A DNA stretch of 64,000 nt from Agromyces mediolanus (GTDB lineage Bacteria > Actinomycetota > Actinomycetes > Actinomycetales > Microbacteriaceae), in contig NZ_JAMBNX010000011.1 in assembly GCF_023715325.1 (NCBI RefSeq), positions 1-64,000 on the forward strand, in the 5' to 3' direction. Made by a program: the position numbers and the translations under genes. The notes below the pieces were generated by a model, which was not told the DNA's origin, ran no database searches, and was given only the letters and a program-made list of their open reading frames with translations. This document shows positions 18,769 to 26,809 of this stretch, piece by piece. Each line of letters starts with the position of its first letter. Position 1 is the first letter of the stretch.

Positions 18769-19641
18769 GTGAACTTCCTCTCGTCGCTCGACGATTCCGC
18801 CGGCGCGCCGCTCGACGCGGCATCCGGTCTCTTCTTCTCCGCCGCCGAACCCGGCGACGGCCAGCGCTGGTCGACCTGGCCGGCCACCATCCCGACCGAA
18901 CGTGGCCCCGAGCCGCGCCCAGACTGGCTCGTGACCTCCGCCGGTGCGATCGACACCGAGCTCGGCGTCGTGAAGAGCGGCAAGGAGGCCGATCTGTACC
19001 TCGTCGAACGAGCCGTGCCCGGCGCCCCACCCGGCACCGTGGGCGAGCACGTCGTGCTGGCCGCGAAGCGGTACCGCGGCATCGAGCGCAGCGACTTCCA
19101 CCGCTCCTCGATCTACACCGACGGCCGCGGCACCCGTCGCAGCCGCGACCAGCGCGCCATCGACAAGCGCTCCACCTTCGGCCGGGAAGTGGCGCGGGTG
19201 CAATGGGCGAGCACCGAGTTCCAGGCGCTCAGCGAGTTGACCCGGCTCGGGGCAGCGGTGCCGTACCCCGTGCAGGTGCAGGACACCGAGGTGCTGATGG
19301 AGTTCATCGGCGACGACCGGGTCGCGGCACCGCGACTCGCCCAGGTGCGCGCGGAGCCGGCCGAACTGCGCGAGCTGTTCCACCAGCTCGTCGACTTCAT
19401 GCACGTGCTCGCCGGGGCGGGCCTCGCCCACGGCGACCTCTCGCCCTACAACGTGCTCGTGCACCACGGCCGCGTCGTCGTCATCGACCTACCCCAGGTC
19501 GTCGACGTCATCGCCAACCCCGCCGGCATGGAACTGCTGCACCGCGACTGCGTCAACCTCTGCGAGTGGTTCACGAGGCGTCGGCTCGAGTGCGACGCGG
19601 AGGAGCTGTTCGGCGATCTGGTGGGCGTGCTGCACTGGTAG
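18769..19641 (+). CDS. RIO1-type atypical protein kinase
   Basis: 290-aa cytoplasmic RIO kinase. P-loop VVKSGKEADLYLVE (68-80), catalytic Lys in AAKRYRG (K100), catalytic loop HGDLSPYNVL with D223 and N228, metal-binding D240 in VVIDLPQVVD (RIO1 family usually DFPQ). All key residues are present. RIO kinases are universal in archaea and eukaryotes (ribosome maturation) but patchy in bacteria, where the role is undefined. GTG 18769 is the likely start. Its transcript probably begins near 18596 with the micro-ORF first. Confidence 0.92.
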   Translation: MNFLSSLDDSAGAPLDAASGLFFSAAEPGDGQRWSTWPATIPTERGPEPRPDWLVTSAGAIDTELGVVKSGKEADLYLVERAVPGAPPGTVGEHVVLAAKRYRGIERSDFHRSSIYTDGRGTRRSRDQRAIDKRSTFGREVARVQWASTEFQALSELTRLGAAVPYPVQVQDTEVLMEFIGDDRVAAPRLAQVRAEPAELRELFHQLVDFMHVLAGAGLAHGDLSPYNVLVHHGRVVVIDLPQVVDVIANPAGMELLHRDCVNLCEWFTRRRLECDAEELFGDLVGVLHW

Positions 19642-19948
19642 GGGCGGGTCCGGCCGTACAGCCTGGCCCCAGGGCCATGCACTCCCCGGCAGCTAGGAGT
19701 CGCCATCCGGCGCGTCGCTGTGCCCCGTCAGTACGATCGCGGCTGATGGCCGAGTCGGCCTGGAAGGTAACTCCAGAGCCTTCCTGGATCAAGTCCTCCG
19801 TTTTTCCGACTCCAGTCGCATCCTGTCTGGATGAAAAGCTCTGGACCCACGGCGAACAGTTCGCCGGACCAACGGGATGCCACGCACCGGCAGGAAGCCG
19901 TGTGCGGCGGGGCATCAGCGAGGTCTCCCGCCAGACGAAGGCAGAAAC

Positions 19949-20596
19949 ATGAAGATGACCCACTCCCCGGGAGCCGCTCGCCGATCCGGCGCGCTCGCAG
20001 CCAGCGCGGCTGCAGCCCTGCTCATCACGGTTGGGATGGGGATCACCCCAGCGAACGCGGTGGAATCAGCGCCGGAGGAAGGCGAGTGCCTGCTCGACAC
20101 GAGTGGACTCACGCTGTGCGCCGATACCGCACAAGAACTGGCTGATGAGCTGCTACTAGAGCACGGCATCGAGATCGTCGCACTTCCGGAGGACCCCGAG
20201 ACGGACGATGCCCTGCAGCCCTCACCCGACACACGCCAGGCCTTTGAGCTCGGGGAGGCACGATCAGTCGGCACGCACGCCGCCAAGCAGACGTTCCTCA
20301 TGGGGGCCTACTGGGCCGGAAAGAATTACGCGGGCAAGAAGTGGAACCTGACCACCCAGCAGTCGCCGGGCTTCGTACCGTGCGCCTTTTACGGGAACTT
20401 CACGTACGGTCGGTTCGGCGACTTGACCGGCTACGGAAACGACGATGTCGAGTCAGTGCAGAGCTACGGTCAATGCGCGATCAAGCTCTTCGTCGATACC
20501 AAGTACCGCGGGAGCATGTACGGTCCCACCACGGCTGCGACCACGCTCGGCGCGTTCAACAACATGGCCAGCTCGATCGAGGTCGTCCGCCGGTAG
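19949..20596 (+). CDS. Secreted crystallin-fold-like protein (I36/SMI-like), paralogue 1
   Basis: 215 aa. Sec signal peptide (MKMTHSPGAARRSGALAASA onward) with probable cleavage after TPANA. The mature N-terminus has a short Cys-pair region (ECLLDTSGLTLCAD) then a variable linker. The C-terminal half resembles beta/gamma-crystallin Greek-key modules: AGKKWNLTT and KLFVDTKYRGSMYGP, ending LGAFNNMASSIEVV. Same layout as the protein at 24258. Such secreted proteins include Streptomyces metalloproteinase inhibitors and Ca-binding crystallins; the function here is unproven. Confidence 0.72.
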   Translation: MKMTHSPGAARRSGALAASAAAALLITVGMGITPANAVESAPEEGECLLDTSGLTLCADTAQELADELLLEHGIEIVALPEDPETDDALQPSPDTRQAFELGEARSVGTHAAKQTFLMGAYWAGKNYAGKKWNLTTQQSPGFVPCAFYGNFTYGRFGDLTGYGNDDVESVQSYGQCAIKLFVDTKYRGSMYGPTTAATTLGAFNNMASSIEVVRR

Positions 20597-20672
20597 CTGG
20601 AGCGCGTCGGGACGGAGCGTGCAAGGCTGGTATGCGGACCATACGAGGGGATGCCAAGTGGAGGTAGTGTAG

Positions 20673-20897
20673 CAGTTCGGCGTCGCCGTCCTCGTCCTCT
20701 TCGGGATCGGGGCAGCGGCTGCGATCGGTTACCTGAGCTTCAAGCTCGGCTCCTACTGGCTCACGGCGCGCAAAGCGCAACGTCGGAGCGCATCCATGAG
20801 CGCGAAGGAGGCCGAGATCCGGTCGGCGCTCGCCGCGGAGGGCTACAACACGACCGAGATCAACGACGCGATCTCGGAAACACGCACGCGGCGCTAG
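20673..20897 (+). pseudogene. Remnant of a small membrane protein lacking a start codon
   Basis: An open frame of 74 codons directly follows an in-frame TAG (20670-20672) and has no ATG, GTG or TTG at its beginning, yet encodes a believable protein: one TM helix (FGVAVLVLFGIGAAAAIGYL) followed by a charged helical domain (SAKEAEIRSALAAEGYNTTE). GGAGG at 20660-20664 is correctly placed for a start near the TAG (GTG TAG). A point mutation or sequencing error creating the stop would explain it. The last 33 residues could still be made from an internal ATG. Confidence 0.45.
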
Positions 20898-21096
20898 AGG
20901 CAGATGTCCGGTTTCAGGCGAGAGTGGCTCTCACGACGGGTGACCGCTCTTCTTCGTGGAGGGGCGGCGCGGCCGGCGACAGGCATCCGTGAAGCACGCG
21001 TCCCGCTCGCCCCCGCGATACAGTGCAGACGATCGACGCCGATCCCCGGACGAGCGCCGTCACCACCCGTTCACCGGACCTCGGGAGACTGCCGCC

Positions 21097-22545
21097 ATGA
21101 CCGATCCCACCGCACCGCAGGGCGGCGAACCGAGCGGCGGCACCCCCGCCGGCGGGCGTCCCCGCAACTTCCCGCCCGCGCCGATGACGACCGCGGAGGG
21201 CGCCGCGGCGACCATCGGCGTCGGCACGGAGCAGGTGGAGGCGGTCACGGAAGCCGGGGCCCGCCGCGGGCGCATCCTCGCGTGGGGGCTCTGGGACTGG
21301 GGTTCGGCGGCATTCAACGCCGTCGTCACCACCTTCGTGTTCACGGTGTACCTGACGAGCGACTCGTTCGGCCCGAGCGGCACGGTCGAGGCGCAGCTCG
21401 GCTGGGCGCTCGGCATCGCCGGCCTGCTGATCGCGCTGCTCGCGCCGATCACGGGGCAGCGCTCCGACACGAGCGGGCGGCGCAAGCTCTGGCTCGCGGT
21501 CAACACGTATCTCGTGGTCGCCTGCACGCTCGCGATGTTCTTCGTCCTGCCCGCGCCGGAGTACCTGCTGCTCGGCCTCTTCCTGGTCGCGGCGGGCAAC
21601 GTGTTCTTCGAGTTCGCCGGGGTGAACTACAACGCCATGCTCGTGCAGGTGTCGACGCCGCGCTCGATCGGCAAGGTCTCGGGCTTCGGGTGGGGCATGG
21701 GCTACGTCGGCGGCATCGTGCTGCTCCTCATCGTCTACTTCGGCTTCATCCAGCCCGAGGTGGGCTGGTTCGGCGTGACCGGCGACGACGGGCTCGCGGT
21801 GCGCGTGTCCATGCTCGTCTCGGCCCTGTGGTTCGGGCTGTTCGCGCTGCCGGTGCTGTTCGCCGTACCCGAGTACCGGGGCCCTGCGGTGCGGCGCGAA
21901 CGGGTGGGCTTCTTCGCCTCGTACAAACGGCTCGGGCGGGACATCGCGAAGCTCTGGAAGGAGGACCGCAACACGGTGTGGTTCCTGCTCTCGAGCGCGG
22001 TGTTCCGCGACGGGCTCGCGGGGGTGTTCACCTTCGGCGGGGTCCTCGCGGCATCGGTGTTCGGATTCTCGGCCGGCGAGGTGATCGTGTTCGCCATCGC
22101 GGCGAACGTGGTCGCCGGCATCTCGACGATCGCCGTCGGCGTGCTCGACGACCGGCTCGGCGCGAAGCCGGTCATCGTCGTCGCCCTCGTCGGACTCGTC
22201 GTGAGCGGTCTCGTCGTGTTCTTCCTGCACGACGGGGGCCAGATCGTCTTCTGGACGGCAGGGCTCGCGCTCTGCCTCTTCGTCGGCCCGGCGCAGTCGG
22301 CGAGCCGCACCTTCCTCGCCCGGCTCATCCCGCCCGGACGCGAAGGCGAGGTGTTCGGCCTCTACGCGACGACGGGCCGGGCAGTGAGCTTCCTCGCCCC
22401 GACCGCGTTCGCGATCTTCGTCACCCTCAGCGGCAACCAGGCGTACTTCGGCATCCTCGGCATCGTCCTCGTGATCGCCGTCGGGCTCGCGCTGCTCATC
22501 CCGGTGAAGGCGACGCGGACCGCACCGCACGCGCGGCGCGACTGA
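21097..22545 (+). CDS. MFS transporter, Atg22/UMF1-like
   Basis: 482-aa inner-membrane transporter. A disordered Pro/Gly N-terminus is followed by the UMF1 signature WGLWDWGSAAFNAVVTTFVF and about twelve TM helices; later VFRDGLAGVFTFGGVLAAS and QSASRTFLARLIPPGREGE match the Atg22-like family, whose fungal members export amino acids from the vacuole. The bacterial substrate is unknown. ATG 21097 was chosen over an upstream basic extension. It converges on the His-rich MarR gene. Confidence 0.9.
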   Translation: MTDPTAPQGGEPSGGTPAGGRPRNFPPAPMTTAEGAAATIGVGTEQVEAVTEAGARRGRILAWGLWDWGSAAFNAVVTTFVFTVYLTSDSFGPSGTVEAQLGWALGIAGLLIALLAPITGQRSDTSGRRKLWLAVNTYLVVACTLAMFFVLPAPEYLLLGLFLVAAGNVFFEFAGVNYNAMLVQVSTPRSIGKVSGFGWGMGYVGGIVLLLIVYFGFIQPEVGWFGVTGDDGLAVRVSMLVSALWFGLFALPVLFAVPEYRGPAVRRERVGFFASYKRLGRDIAKLWKEDRNTVWFLLSSAVFRDGLAGVFTFGGVLAASVFGFSAGEVIVFAIAANVVAGISTIAVGVLDDRLGAKPVIVVALVGLVVSGLVVFFLHDGGQIVFWTAGLALCLFVGPAQSASRTFLARLIPPGREGEVFGLYATTGRAVSFLAPTAFAIFVTLSGNQAYFGILGIVLVIAVGLALLIPVKATRTAPHARRD

Positions 22546-22592
22546 GCGACGGCGGATGCCTCGGGCCGCCCCGGGGGCGACCGCCGTTCGAG

Positions 22593-23222
22593 TCAGCCGC
22601 GGCGCCAGCCCTCGGCGAAGCGCGCGAACAGTTCGGCGAACTGCGCACGCTCGGCCTCGCTGAAGCCCTCGAGCGCGCGCTCGACCGCGCCGCGGCGGCG
22701 GCCGAGCAAGGACCGGAGCGCGTCACGTCCGCTTTCGGTGATGACCAGGATGGCTCGACGAGCGTCGTGCGGGTCGGGCTCGCGCCGGACGTGGCCGGCC
22801 GAGACGGCGGCCGCGACGAGGCGACTCGCACGGGGCTGATCGACGCCGATCCGGTCGGCGAGCTCGCCGACCGACGCCGGGCCGTGCTCATCGAGAAGGT
22901 GGAGCACGCGGAGCGCCGCCTGTCCCCCGCGCCCGCCCGGGCCGCGCCAGCCACCGCGCTCCGGGTCACGGAAGGCCGCATCGCCATGCGGGGCATCGCC
23001 GTGGTGCCCGCCGCCGTGAGGACCGCGACCGTGATGCCCGCCGCCGTGCGGCCCACGCCCGTGGTGGCGCCCGCCGCCCTCCTCGGCACCGTGGGGGCCG
23101 CCGGAGTGCGGGCCGAAGCCGCGAGGGCCGCCGCGAAGCATCCCGAGCGCGGTTTCGATGCGGGACACGGGATCGGCCGAACCCGAGCGTTCGCTGGGAG
23201 CTCCTTGACCTCGATCAGACAT
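22593..23222 (-). CDS. MarR-type regulator with a His/Gly-rich N-terminal segment
   Basis: 209 aa. Residues about 35-95 are low-complexity, with tandem GRGPHGGGHH units and more than a dozen His. The C-terminal half is a MarR winged helix: AALRVLHLLDEHGPASVGEL, GVDQPRASRLVAAAVSAGHV recognition helix, then the wing REPDPHDARRAILVITESG. ATG 23222 would lie at or near the transcript start (leaderless); ATG 23249 is an alternative but would place codons inside the operator. It diverges from a second His-rich regulator. Confidence 0.85.
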   Translation of the reverse strand: MSDRGQGAPSERSGSADPVSRIETALGMLRGGPRGFGPHSGGPHGAEEGGGRHHGRGPHGGGHHGRGPHGGGHHGDAPHGDAAFRDPERGGWRGPGGRGGQAALRVLHLLDEHGPASVGELADRIGVDQPRASRLVAAAVSAGHVRREPDPHDARRAILVITESGRDALRSLLGRRRGAVERALEGFSEAERAQFAELFARFAEGWRRG

Positions 23223-23250
23223 ACATGTCATAGTACATATACATGTCATA
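23221..23250. promoter_or_regulatory. Double operator between divergent His-rich MarR genes
   Basis: ATACATGTCATA occurs twice exactly, at 23221-23232 and 23239-23250 (18-bp period); each copy contains the palindrome ACATGT. This A/T-rich block is the only one in the 75-bp upstream region of both genes, so it is very likely the shared operator of one or both MarR-type proteins. Confidence 0.78.
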
Positions 23251-23323
23251 AGGCATGCAATATCGAATCATCGCGCAACGCGCGCCGGGACCCGCCGAGG
23301 CGGGCCACCGAGAGAGGAACACC

Positions 23324-24040
23324 ATGACCACCCACGAAGACCACCACACCCCCGAGCCCGACGAGCCGGCCGAGCGCAACGAGCCGGCCGAGCCCAAGGC
23401 AGGCGCCCGCCCGTTCGGCTTCTGGCTCAAGCTCGTCGACCGCCGCCTCTCCGAGGAGATGGCGGAGCTGTTCGCCGACGTGGGCCTCAGCCGCCACGAC
23501 TGGCGCGCACTGAACCTGTACGCCGGCGCCGCAGAGGACGAGCGGCTCGCCGCCCGCCTCGCCGAGCGCCCGAAGCTCGCCCACCGGCTCGCCGAGCACG
23601 GCTGGCTCGAGCGCGGCGAACTCACCGAGGAGGGCCTCGCGGCGCGCGAGCGCCTGCAGTCCCGCGTCGACGGATTCCGCGAGCGCGTCGCCGGCGCGGT
23701 GTCCGACGAGGACTTCGCGACTACGCTCCGCACGCTCGAGGCGATCGCCCGCGAGCTCGGCTGGGACGAGTCGCAGCCGATGCCCCGGGGTCGCCGAGGC
23801 GGCCGCCGCTTCCACGGCGAGCGCGGGGGCTTCCCGCACGAGCACGGTCACCGCGGGGGCTTCCCGCACGAGCACGGCCACCGCGACCCCCGCGGCGAGC
23901 GTCACGGCGACCACGGCTTCGGGCACGAGCACTGCGGGCACGAGTCGCGCGACGGGCACGACGAGCGCCACGGCGGTCGCGGCCACGGTCGCGGCCACCG
24001 CCGCGAGCAGCTCGAGGTCCACGTGCACCTGCACCACTGA
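23324..24040 (+). CDS. Winged-helix (MarR-like) protein with a His-rich C-terminal tail
   Basis: 238 aa. The core (about 40-150) resembles MarR: FWLKLVDRRLSEEMAELFAD, GLSRHDWRALNLYAG and HRLAEHGWLERGELTEEGLA. The tail (about 165-238) is extremely His/Gly/Arg-rich with a tandem GGFPHEHGHR unit, a lone HCGHES cysteine, and ends EVHVHLHH. This mirrors the N-terminal His block of the divergent regulator. His-rich segments usually bind Ni, Zn, Co or Cu. ATG 23324 follows GAGAGGAACACC. A hairpin terminator follows. Confidence 0.82.
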   Translation: MTTHEDHHTPEPDEPAERNEPAEPKAGARPFGFWLKLVDRRLSEEMAELFADVGLSRHDWRALNLYAGAAEDERLAARLAERPKLAHRLAEHGWLERGELTEEGLAARERLQSRVDGFRERVAGAVSDEDFATTLRTLEAIARELGWDESQPMPRGRRGGRRFHGERGGFPHEHGHRGGFPHEHGHRDPRGERHGDHGFGHEHCGHESRDGHDERHGGRGHGRGHRREQLEVHVHLHH

Positions 24041-24073
24041 GCCGCCGCCTCGGCCCCGCCGAGACATCCACCC

Positions 24074-24104
24074 GGAGCGCCGGTCCCGAACGGGCCGGCG
24101 CTCC
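24074..24104 (+). terminator. Hairpin terminator
   Basis: GGAGCGCCGG and CCGGCGCTCC arms enclosing a further CCCG-AA-CGGG pairing; lies 33 bp after the stop of the His-rich protein gene. Confidence 0.75.
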
Positions 24105-24171
24105 GTCGTCGCCTTCGCCGTGTTTGTCCCCTCCAGCGCCCGAAAGACGCGATGTCGCGCCGAGCAGATCC

Positions 24172-24186
24172 ATCTCAAGATGAGAT
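24172..24186. promoter_or_regulatory. Small palindrome upstream of secreted protein gene
   Basis: ATCTCA-AGA-TGAGAT, perfect 6-bp arms, 72 bp before ATG 24258. Operator-like, but no identified partner. Confidence 0.35.
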
Positions 24187-24257
24187 TTCTTGGGCGGTGG
24201 TGTGCTTGTCTCTGAGCAGGGTGGTCCGGGGGACGTTGAGAGAAGTGGAGCACAAAG

Positions 24258-24851
24258 ATGAAGTCCACCGGATTGCGGATCGGGGCAGCCATCGCCGGAG
24301 TCATAGGTTTCGCCAGCATCGGGACGGCACCAGCCGTCGCAGCGGAATCGGTCGAGGCCAGGAACGCAACCGAGTCCTGCTGGACCGACGTCTCGCTCAA
24401 TGAGAGCCTGTGCGTTCCGGCGGGGGGCGACCTGTTCGCCAGAGTGCTCGAGGAGAAGGGCGTCCGAATCATCAACACCGAGGAGATCGTCATCGGCGGC
24501 AAGTTGATTCCCGCCGTCACCGAGGCTCAGGGCGAGCTCGCCTCGAGTGAGGCTGCCCCCTTCGCCGCGACGGTCCGCGCGATCCTCTACGACGACATCA
24601 ATTACGGAGGGGGCTCACATGTCGTGACCGCCTCCGGCGGCTGCGTCGCCGGAGCACCTGAACTCGTCATCTATAGCCTCCATGGCCTTGGATGGGGTGA
24701 TCGAGCGTCGTCGTTTCGCACGTATGCCGGTTGCGTCGGGCGGATCTACAGCGAGATCGGTGGCAGTGGCGCCACCTACGGCTTCACATCCGCTGCACCG
24801 CAGTTGTACGCGCTGAACGACAAGGGCAGCTCATTCGGCACTCGGGCCTAG
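24258..24851 (+). CDS. Secreted crystallin-fold-like protein (I36/SMI-like), paralogue 2
   Basis: 197 aa. Signal peptide LRIGAAIAGVIGFASIGTAP ending near AVAAES. A short Cys-pair segment (SCWTDVSLNESLCVP) is followed by a linker and a Greek-key-like domain with LYDDINYGGGSHVVTASGGC, GLGWGDRASSFRTYAGCVGR and YALNDKGSSFG. These Y/F-D-x-x-x-Y-G-G and G-x-x-x-x-x-x-S-S-F features are typical of peptidase-inhibitor I36/crystallin proteins of actinobacteria. Same architecture as the protein at 19949. It converges on the anti-sigma gene with a shared terminator. Confidence 0.76.
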   Translation: MKSTGLRIGAAIAGVIGFASIGTAPAVAAESVEARNATESCWTDVSLNESLCVPAGGDLFARVLEEKGVRIINTEEIVIGGKLIPAVTEAQGELASSEAAPFAATVRAILYDDINYGGGSHVVTASGGCVAGAPELVIYSLHGLGWGDRASSFRTYAGCVGRIYSEIGGSGATYGFTSAAPQLYALNDKGSSFGTRA

Positions 24852-24861
24852 GGTTCCACGT

Positions 24862-24907
24862 CTGCGCTCGTCAGGGCGCGGCCACGGCCAAACCCTGACG
24901 AGCGCAG
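24862..24907. terminator. Bidirectional terminator overlapping the anti-sigma gene end
   Basis: Perfect 15-bp arms CTGCGCTCGTCAGGG (24862-24876) and CCCTGACGAGCGCAG (24893-24907). One arm covers the stop codon of the leftward gene, so the last codons of that gene are part of the stem. Confidence 0.82.
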
Positions 24908-25377
24908 AGCGCTGCCTCCCCGAGAAGTTCCACATCCGGGAACACAGAGGTCACCCCGTCACCACGCAAGCAAGCAACGAGGTCCGGAACCGCGTACTCG
25001 ACACCCTCGACGGGGGGTTGAGTGGCGTGCGGCCCGACCGCTCCGACGCGCCAGGCTGCAGCGCACATCTCGAGGGCTGGGATGGGTGGCGCCGGTTGTG
25101 CGCGGCCGTCTGCACCGTGCGCTTCCGTCGCACTGCTGATCGTGACGAAGGATGAGGACGTCGATGGCTCTGAATAGCAGTACGCACCGTAGTCCTGGAA
25201 GTCGCGGCTCGCGAGCCACACGGCGCCGACTGCGGCCAACGCCGCCGTAGCCGCCCCGATCGCCATCGCATGCCGTGCGCGGCGCTCCCTGCGCGCCACC
25301 CGGTCCACTTCGGCGCTGATCCGCCGCCCGAGGGCGTCGTATTCTCCAGTCGAGGGCTCGTAGGCTGTCGTCATCAT
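24871..25377 (-). CDS. Single-pass membrane protein, probable anti-sigma factor
   Basis: 168 aa. A charged cytoplasmic N-terminus (about 1-36: EYDALGRRISAEVDRVARRE) leads to one TM helix (AMAIGAATAALAAVGAVWLA) and an extracytoplasmic C-terminal domain with several Cys and Pro. No zinc-binding anti-sigma motif is visible. Its ATG overlaps the stop of the sigma gene by 4 bp, and sigma/membrane-protein coupling of this kind is the usual sigma/anti-sigma arrangement; the assignment rests on that context. Confidence 0.65.
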   Translation of the reverse strand: MMTTAYEPSTGEYDALGRRISAEVDRVARRERRARHAMAIGAATAALAAVGAVWLASRDFQDYGAYCYSEPSTSSSFVTISSATEAHGADGRAQPAPPIPALEMCAAAWRVGAVGPHATQPPVEGVEYAVPDLVACLRGDGVTSVFPDVELLGEAALCARQGLAVAAP

Positions 25378-25916
25378 CCCTCCTCGTTCATTCGGGCGCT
25401 GAGATCTGCGCGGACGGCGAATCGGGCGCGGCTGAGCCGATTGCGCACCGCAGCATGAGTTGTTCGCAGTCGGACGGCGGCCTCCTTGTAGCTGAGCCCG
25501 TCAACCAAGCACAACTGGACGATCGCCCGGTCGATCGGATCGAGTCTCGCGATCGCTTCGCGAACGAGTTCATCGAGACCCCTGCGAGCGATGATCTGCT
25601 CGGGATCGAGCGAACCCATCGGACGCTCCTCGAGCGGCAATGCGGAGCGGCGGGCCGAATGGCGGCGCTTGTTCGAGCCGAGGTATCGCGCCGAGGCAAG
25701 CAGCCACGGGAGCACCGAACCACCGACGAGATTGATCTTGCGGCGCTTCTTCCAGAGCAGCACGAAGGCATCCTGCAGCACTTCTTCCGCGTCCGAGCGG
25801 GATTCGACCTCGAGATATGCACGCGCGTAGACCGCTCGCCGGTACTGGCTGTACAACTGGGCGAGCGCGGTCTGGTCGCCGGCCGCGAGCCTCGCGCACA
25901 TTGCACGATCATCCAT
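25374..25916 (-). CDS. ECF-type sigma factor
   Basis: 180 aa. Region 2 spans about 8-85 (AALRGD-type opening ARLAAGDQTALAQLYSQYRR; DAEEVLQDAFVLLWKKRRKI as region 2.2). Region 4 spans about 118-170 (IARLDPIDRAIVQLCLVDGL, SYKEAAVRLRTTHAAVRNRL). No extra domains. ATG 25916 follows GAGGTGG; a longer frame exists but adds no family residues. Likely transcribes an extracytoplasmic-response regulon controlled by the adjacent membrane protein; its own promoter is not obvious. Confidence 0.9.
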   Translation of the reverse strand: MDDRAMCARLAAGDQTALAQLYSQYRRAVYARAYLEVESRSDAEEVLQDAFVLLWKKRRKINLVGGSVLPWLLASARYLGSNKRRHSARRSALPLEERPMGSLDPEQIIARRGLDELVREAIARLDPIDRAIVQLCLVDGLSYKEAAVRLRTTHAAVRNRLSRARFAVRADLSARMNEEG

Positions 25917-26037
25917 GAGAGCCACCACCTCGATCCTCCCCTCCTCTACTGAGATGTGTTCGGAGAATCGCAAGGCGTCTCAACATCGCTCGGCGCCTCG
26001 CGCAGATCCCGCGAAGAGGAGTGAGCACGGCGACCGC

Positions 26038-26718
26038 TCAGCGCAGGGCGGCGCCGGGCACCAGCACGCGCTCGGCGAGCTCGGCGGGCACCCCGAGGGC
26101 GAGCAGCCGGGCTCGGTAGGCGCGGCGGGCGCGCAGGTAGGGCAGCTCGTCGTCGCGGATGACGGCGAGGAGGTTCATCAGCTCGAAGGTGCCCTGGATC
26201 TCGAAGGCGAGCTGCTCAGGGTCGTCGCCAGCGGGGTCGAGCCCCGGCAGCTCCCCGCGCTCGGCGGCGAAGCGGGCGGTGAGCGCGAGGTAGCCGAGCC
26301 AGTCGTCGAGCTGCGCGGCGACGGCGTCGCGCACCTGGCCCGGCTTGGCGTGAAAGTCGGCGGCCGCGGCGGAGAAGAAGCAGCCGCCGGGGAACACCCG
26401 GTCCTGCGAGTAGGCGACGACCCGGTCGAGCAGGGCGACGAGTCGGCGCACCCCGCGGGGGTGCACGCGTGCCGGGGCGATGACTGTGGCCGCGAAGCGT
26501 GCGCTCGCGGTCTCGACGGTCGCGAGCTGGAGCCGTTCCTTGCTGCCGAAGAGGGTGGCGACGCTCGACTTGCCGACGCCCGCGGCCTCGGCGATGCGGG
26601 CGATGGAGAGCTGGTCGAGCCCCTCGATCGAGGCGAGGTCGACCGCCTGGGCCAGGACGACGCGGCGCGAGGCATCCCCGCGTGCGCGACGCCCGTCGGT
26701 CACCGCCTGCTGCTCCAT
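26038..26718 (-). CDS. TetR-family regulator
   Basis: 226 aa. N-terminal TetR helix-turn-helix LSIARIAEAAGVGKSSVATL FGSKE-type (about 35-60), followed by a helical ligand domain with FPGGCFFSAAAADFHAKPGQ, the segment typical of TetR_C_6-like proteins. ATG 26718 lies 6 nt after GGAGGAGG. Divergent from an alpha/beta hydrolase with two palindromic operators between, so it probably represses both genes. Confidence 0.92.
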   Translation of the reverse strand: MEQQAVTDGRRARGDASRRVVLAQAVDLASIEGLDQLSIARIAEAAGVGKSSVATLFGSKERLQLATVETASARFAATVIAPARVHPRGVRRLVALLDRVVAYSQDRVFPGGCFFSAAAADFHAKPGQVRDAVAAQLDDWLGYLALTARFAAERGELPGLDPAGDDPEQLAFEIQGTFELMNLLAVIRDDELPYLRARRAYRARLLALGVPAELAERVLVPGAALR

Positions 26719-26738
26719 GCGTGCCTCCTCCACTCGAT

Positions 26739-26782
26739 TTTACGCACGATCGTGCGTAAAGTAACCCGTACGATCGTTCGTA
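26739..26782. promoter_or_regulatory. Two TetR operators between divergent genes
   Basis: Site 1 is a perfect 22-bp palindrome (26739-26760) with core ACGCACGATCGTGCGT. Site 2 (26767-26782, CGTACGATCGTTCGTA) shares the ACGATCGT core; the centres are 24 bp apart. Site 1 overlaps TAAAAT (26742-26737, minus), a good -10 for tetR; site 2 abuts TATTCT (26781-26786, plus), a -10 candidate for the hydrolase. Confidence 0.85.
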
Positions 26783-26809
26783 TTCTTGAACGCCACCTCG
26801 GAGGCCGTC

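Noticed and set aside
19746..19952. 68-codon frame ending ATGA over the start of the secreted protein gene
   Set aside because: The overlap is suggestive, but there is no ribosome site, the composition is unlike a protein, and it covers the region needed for the promoter.
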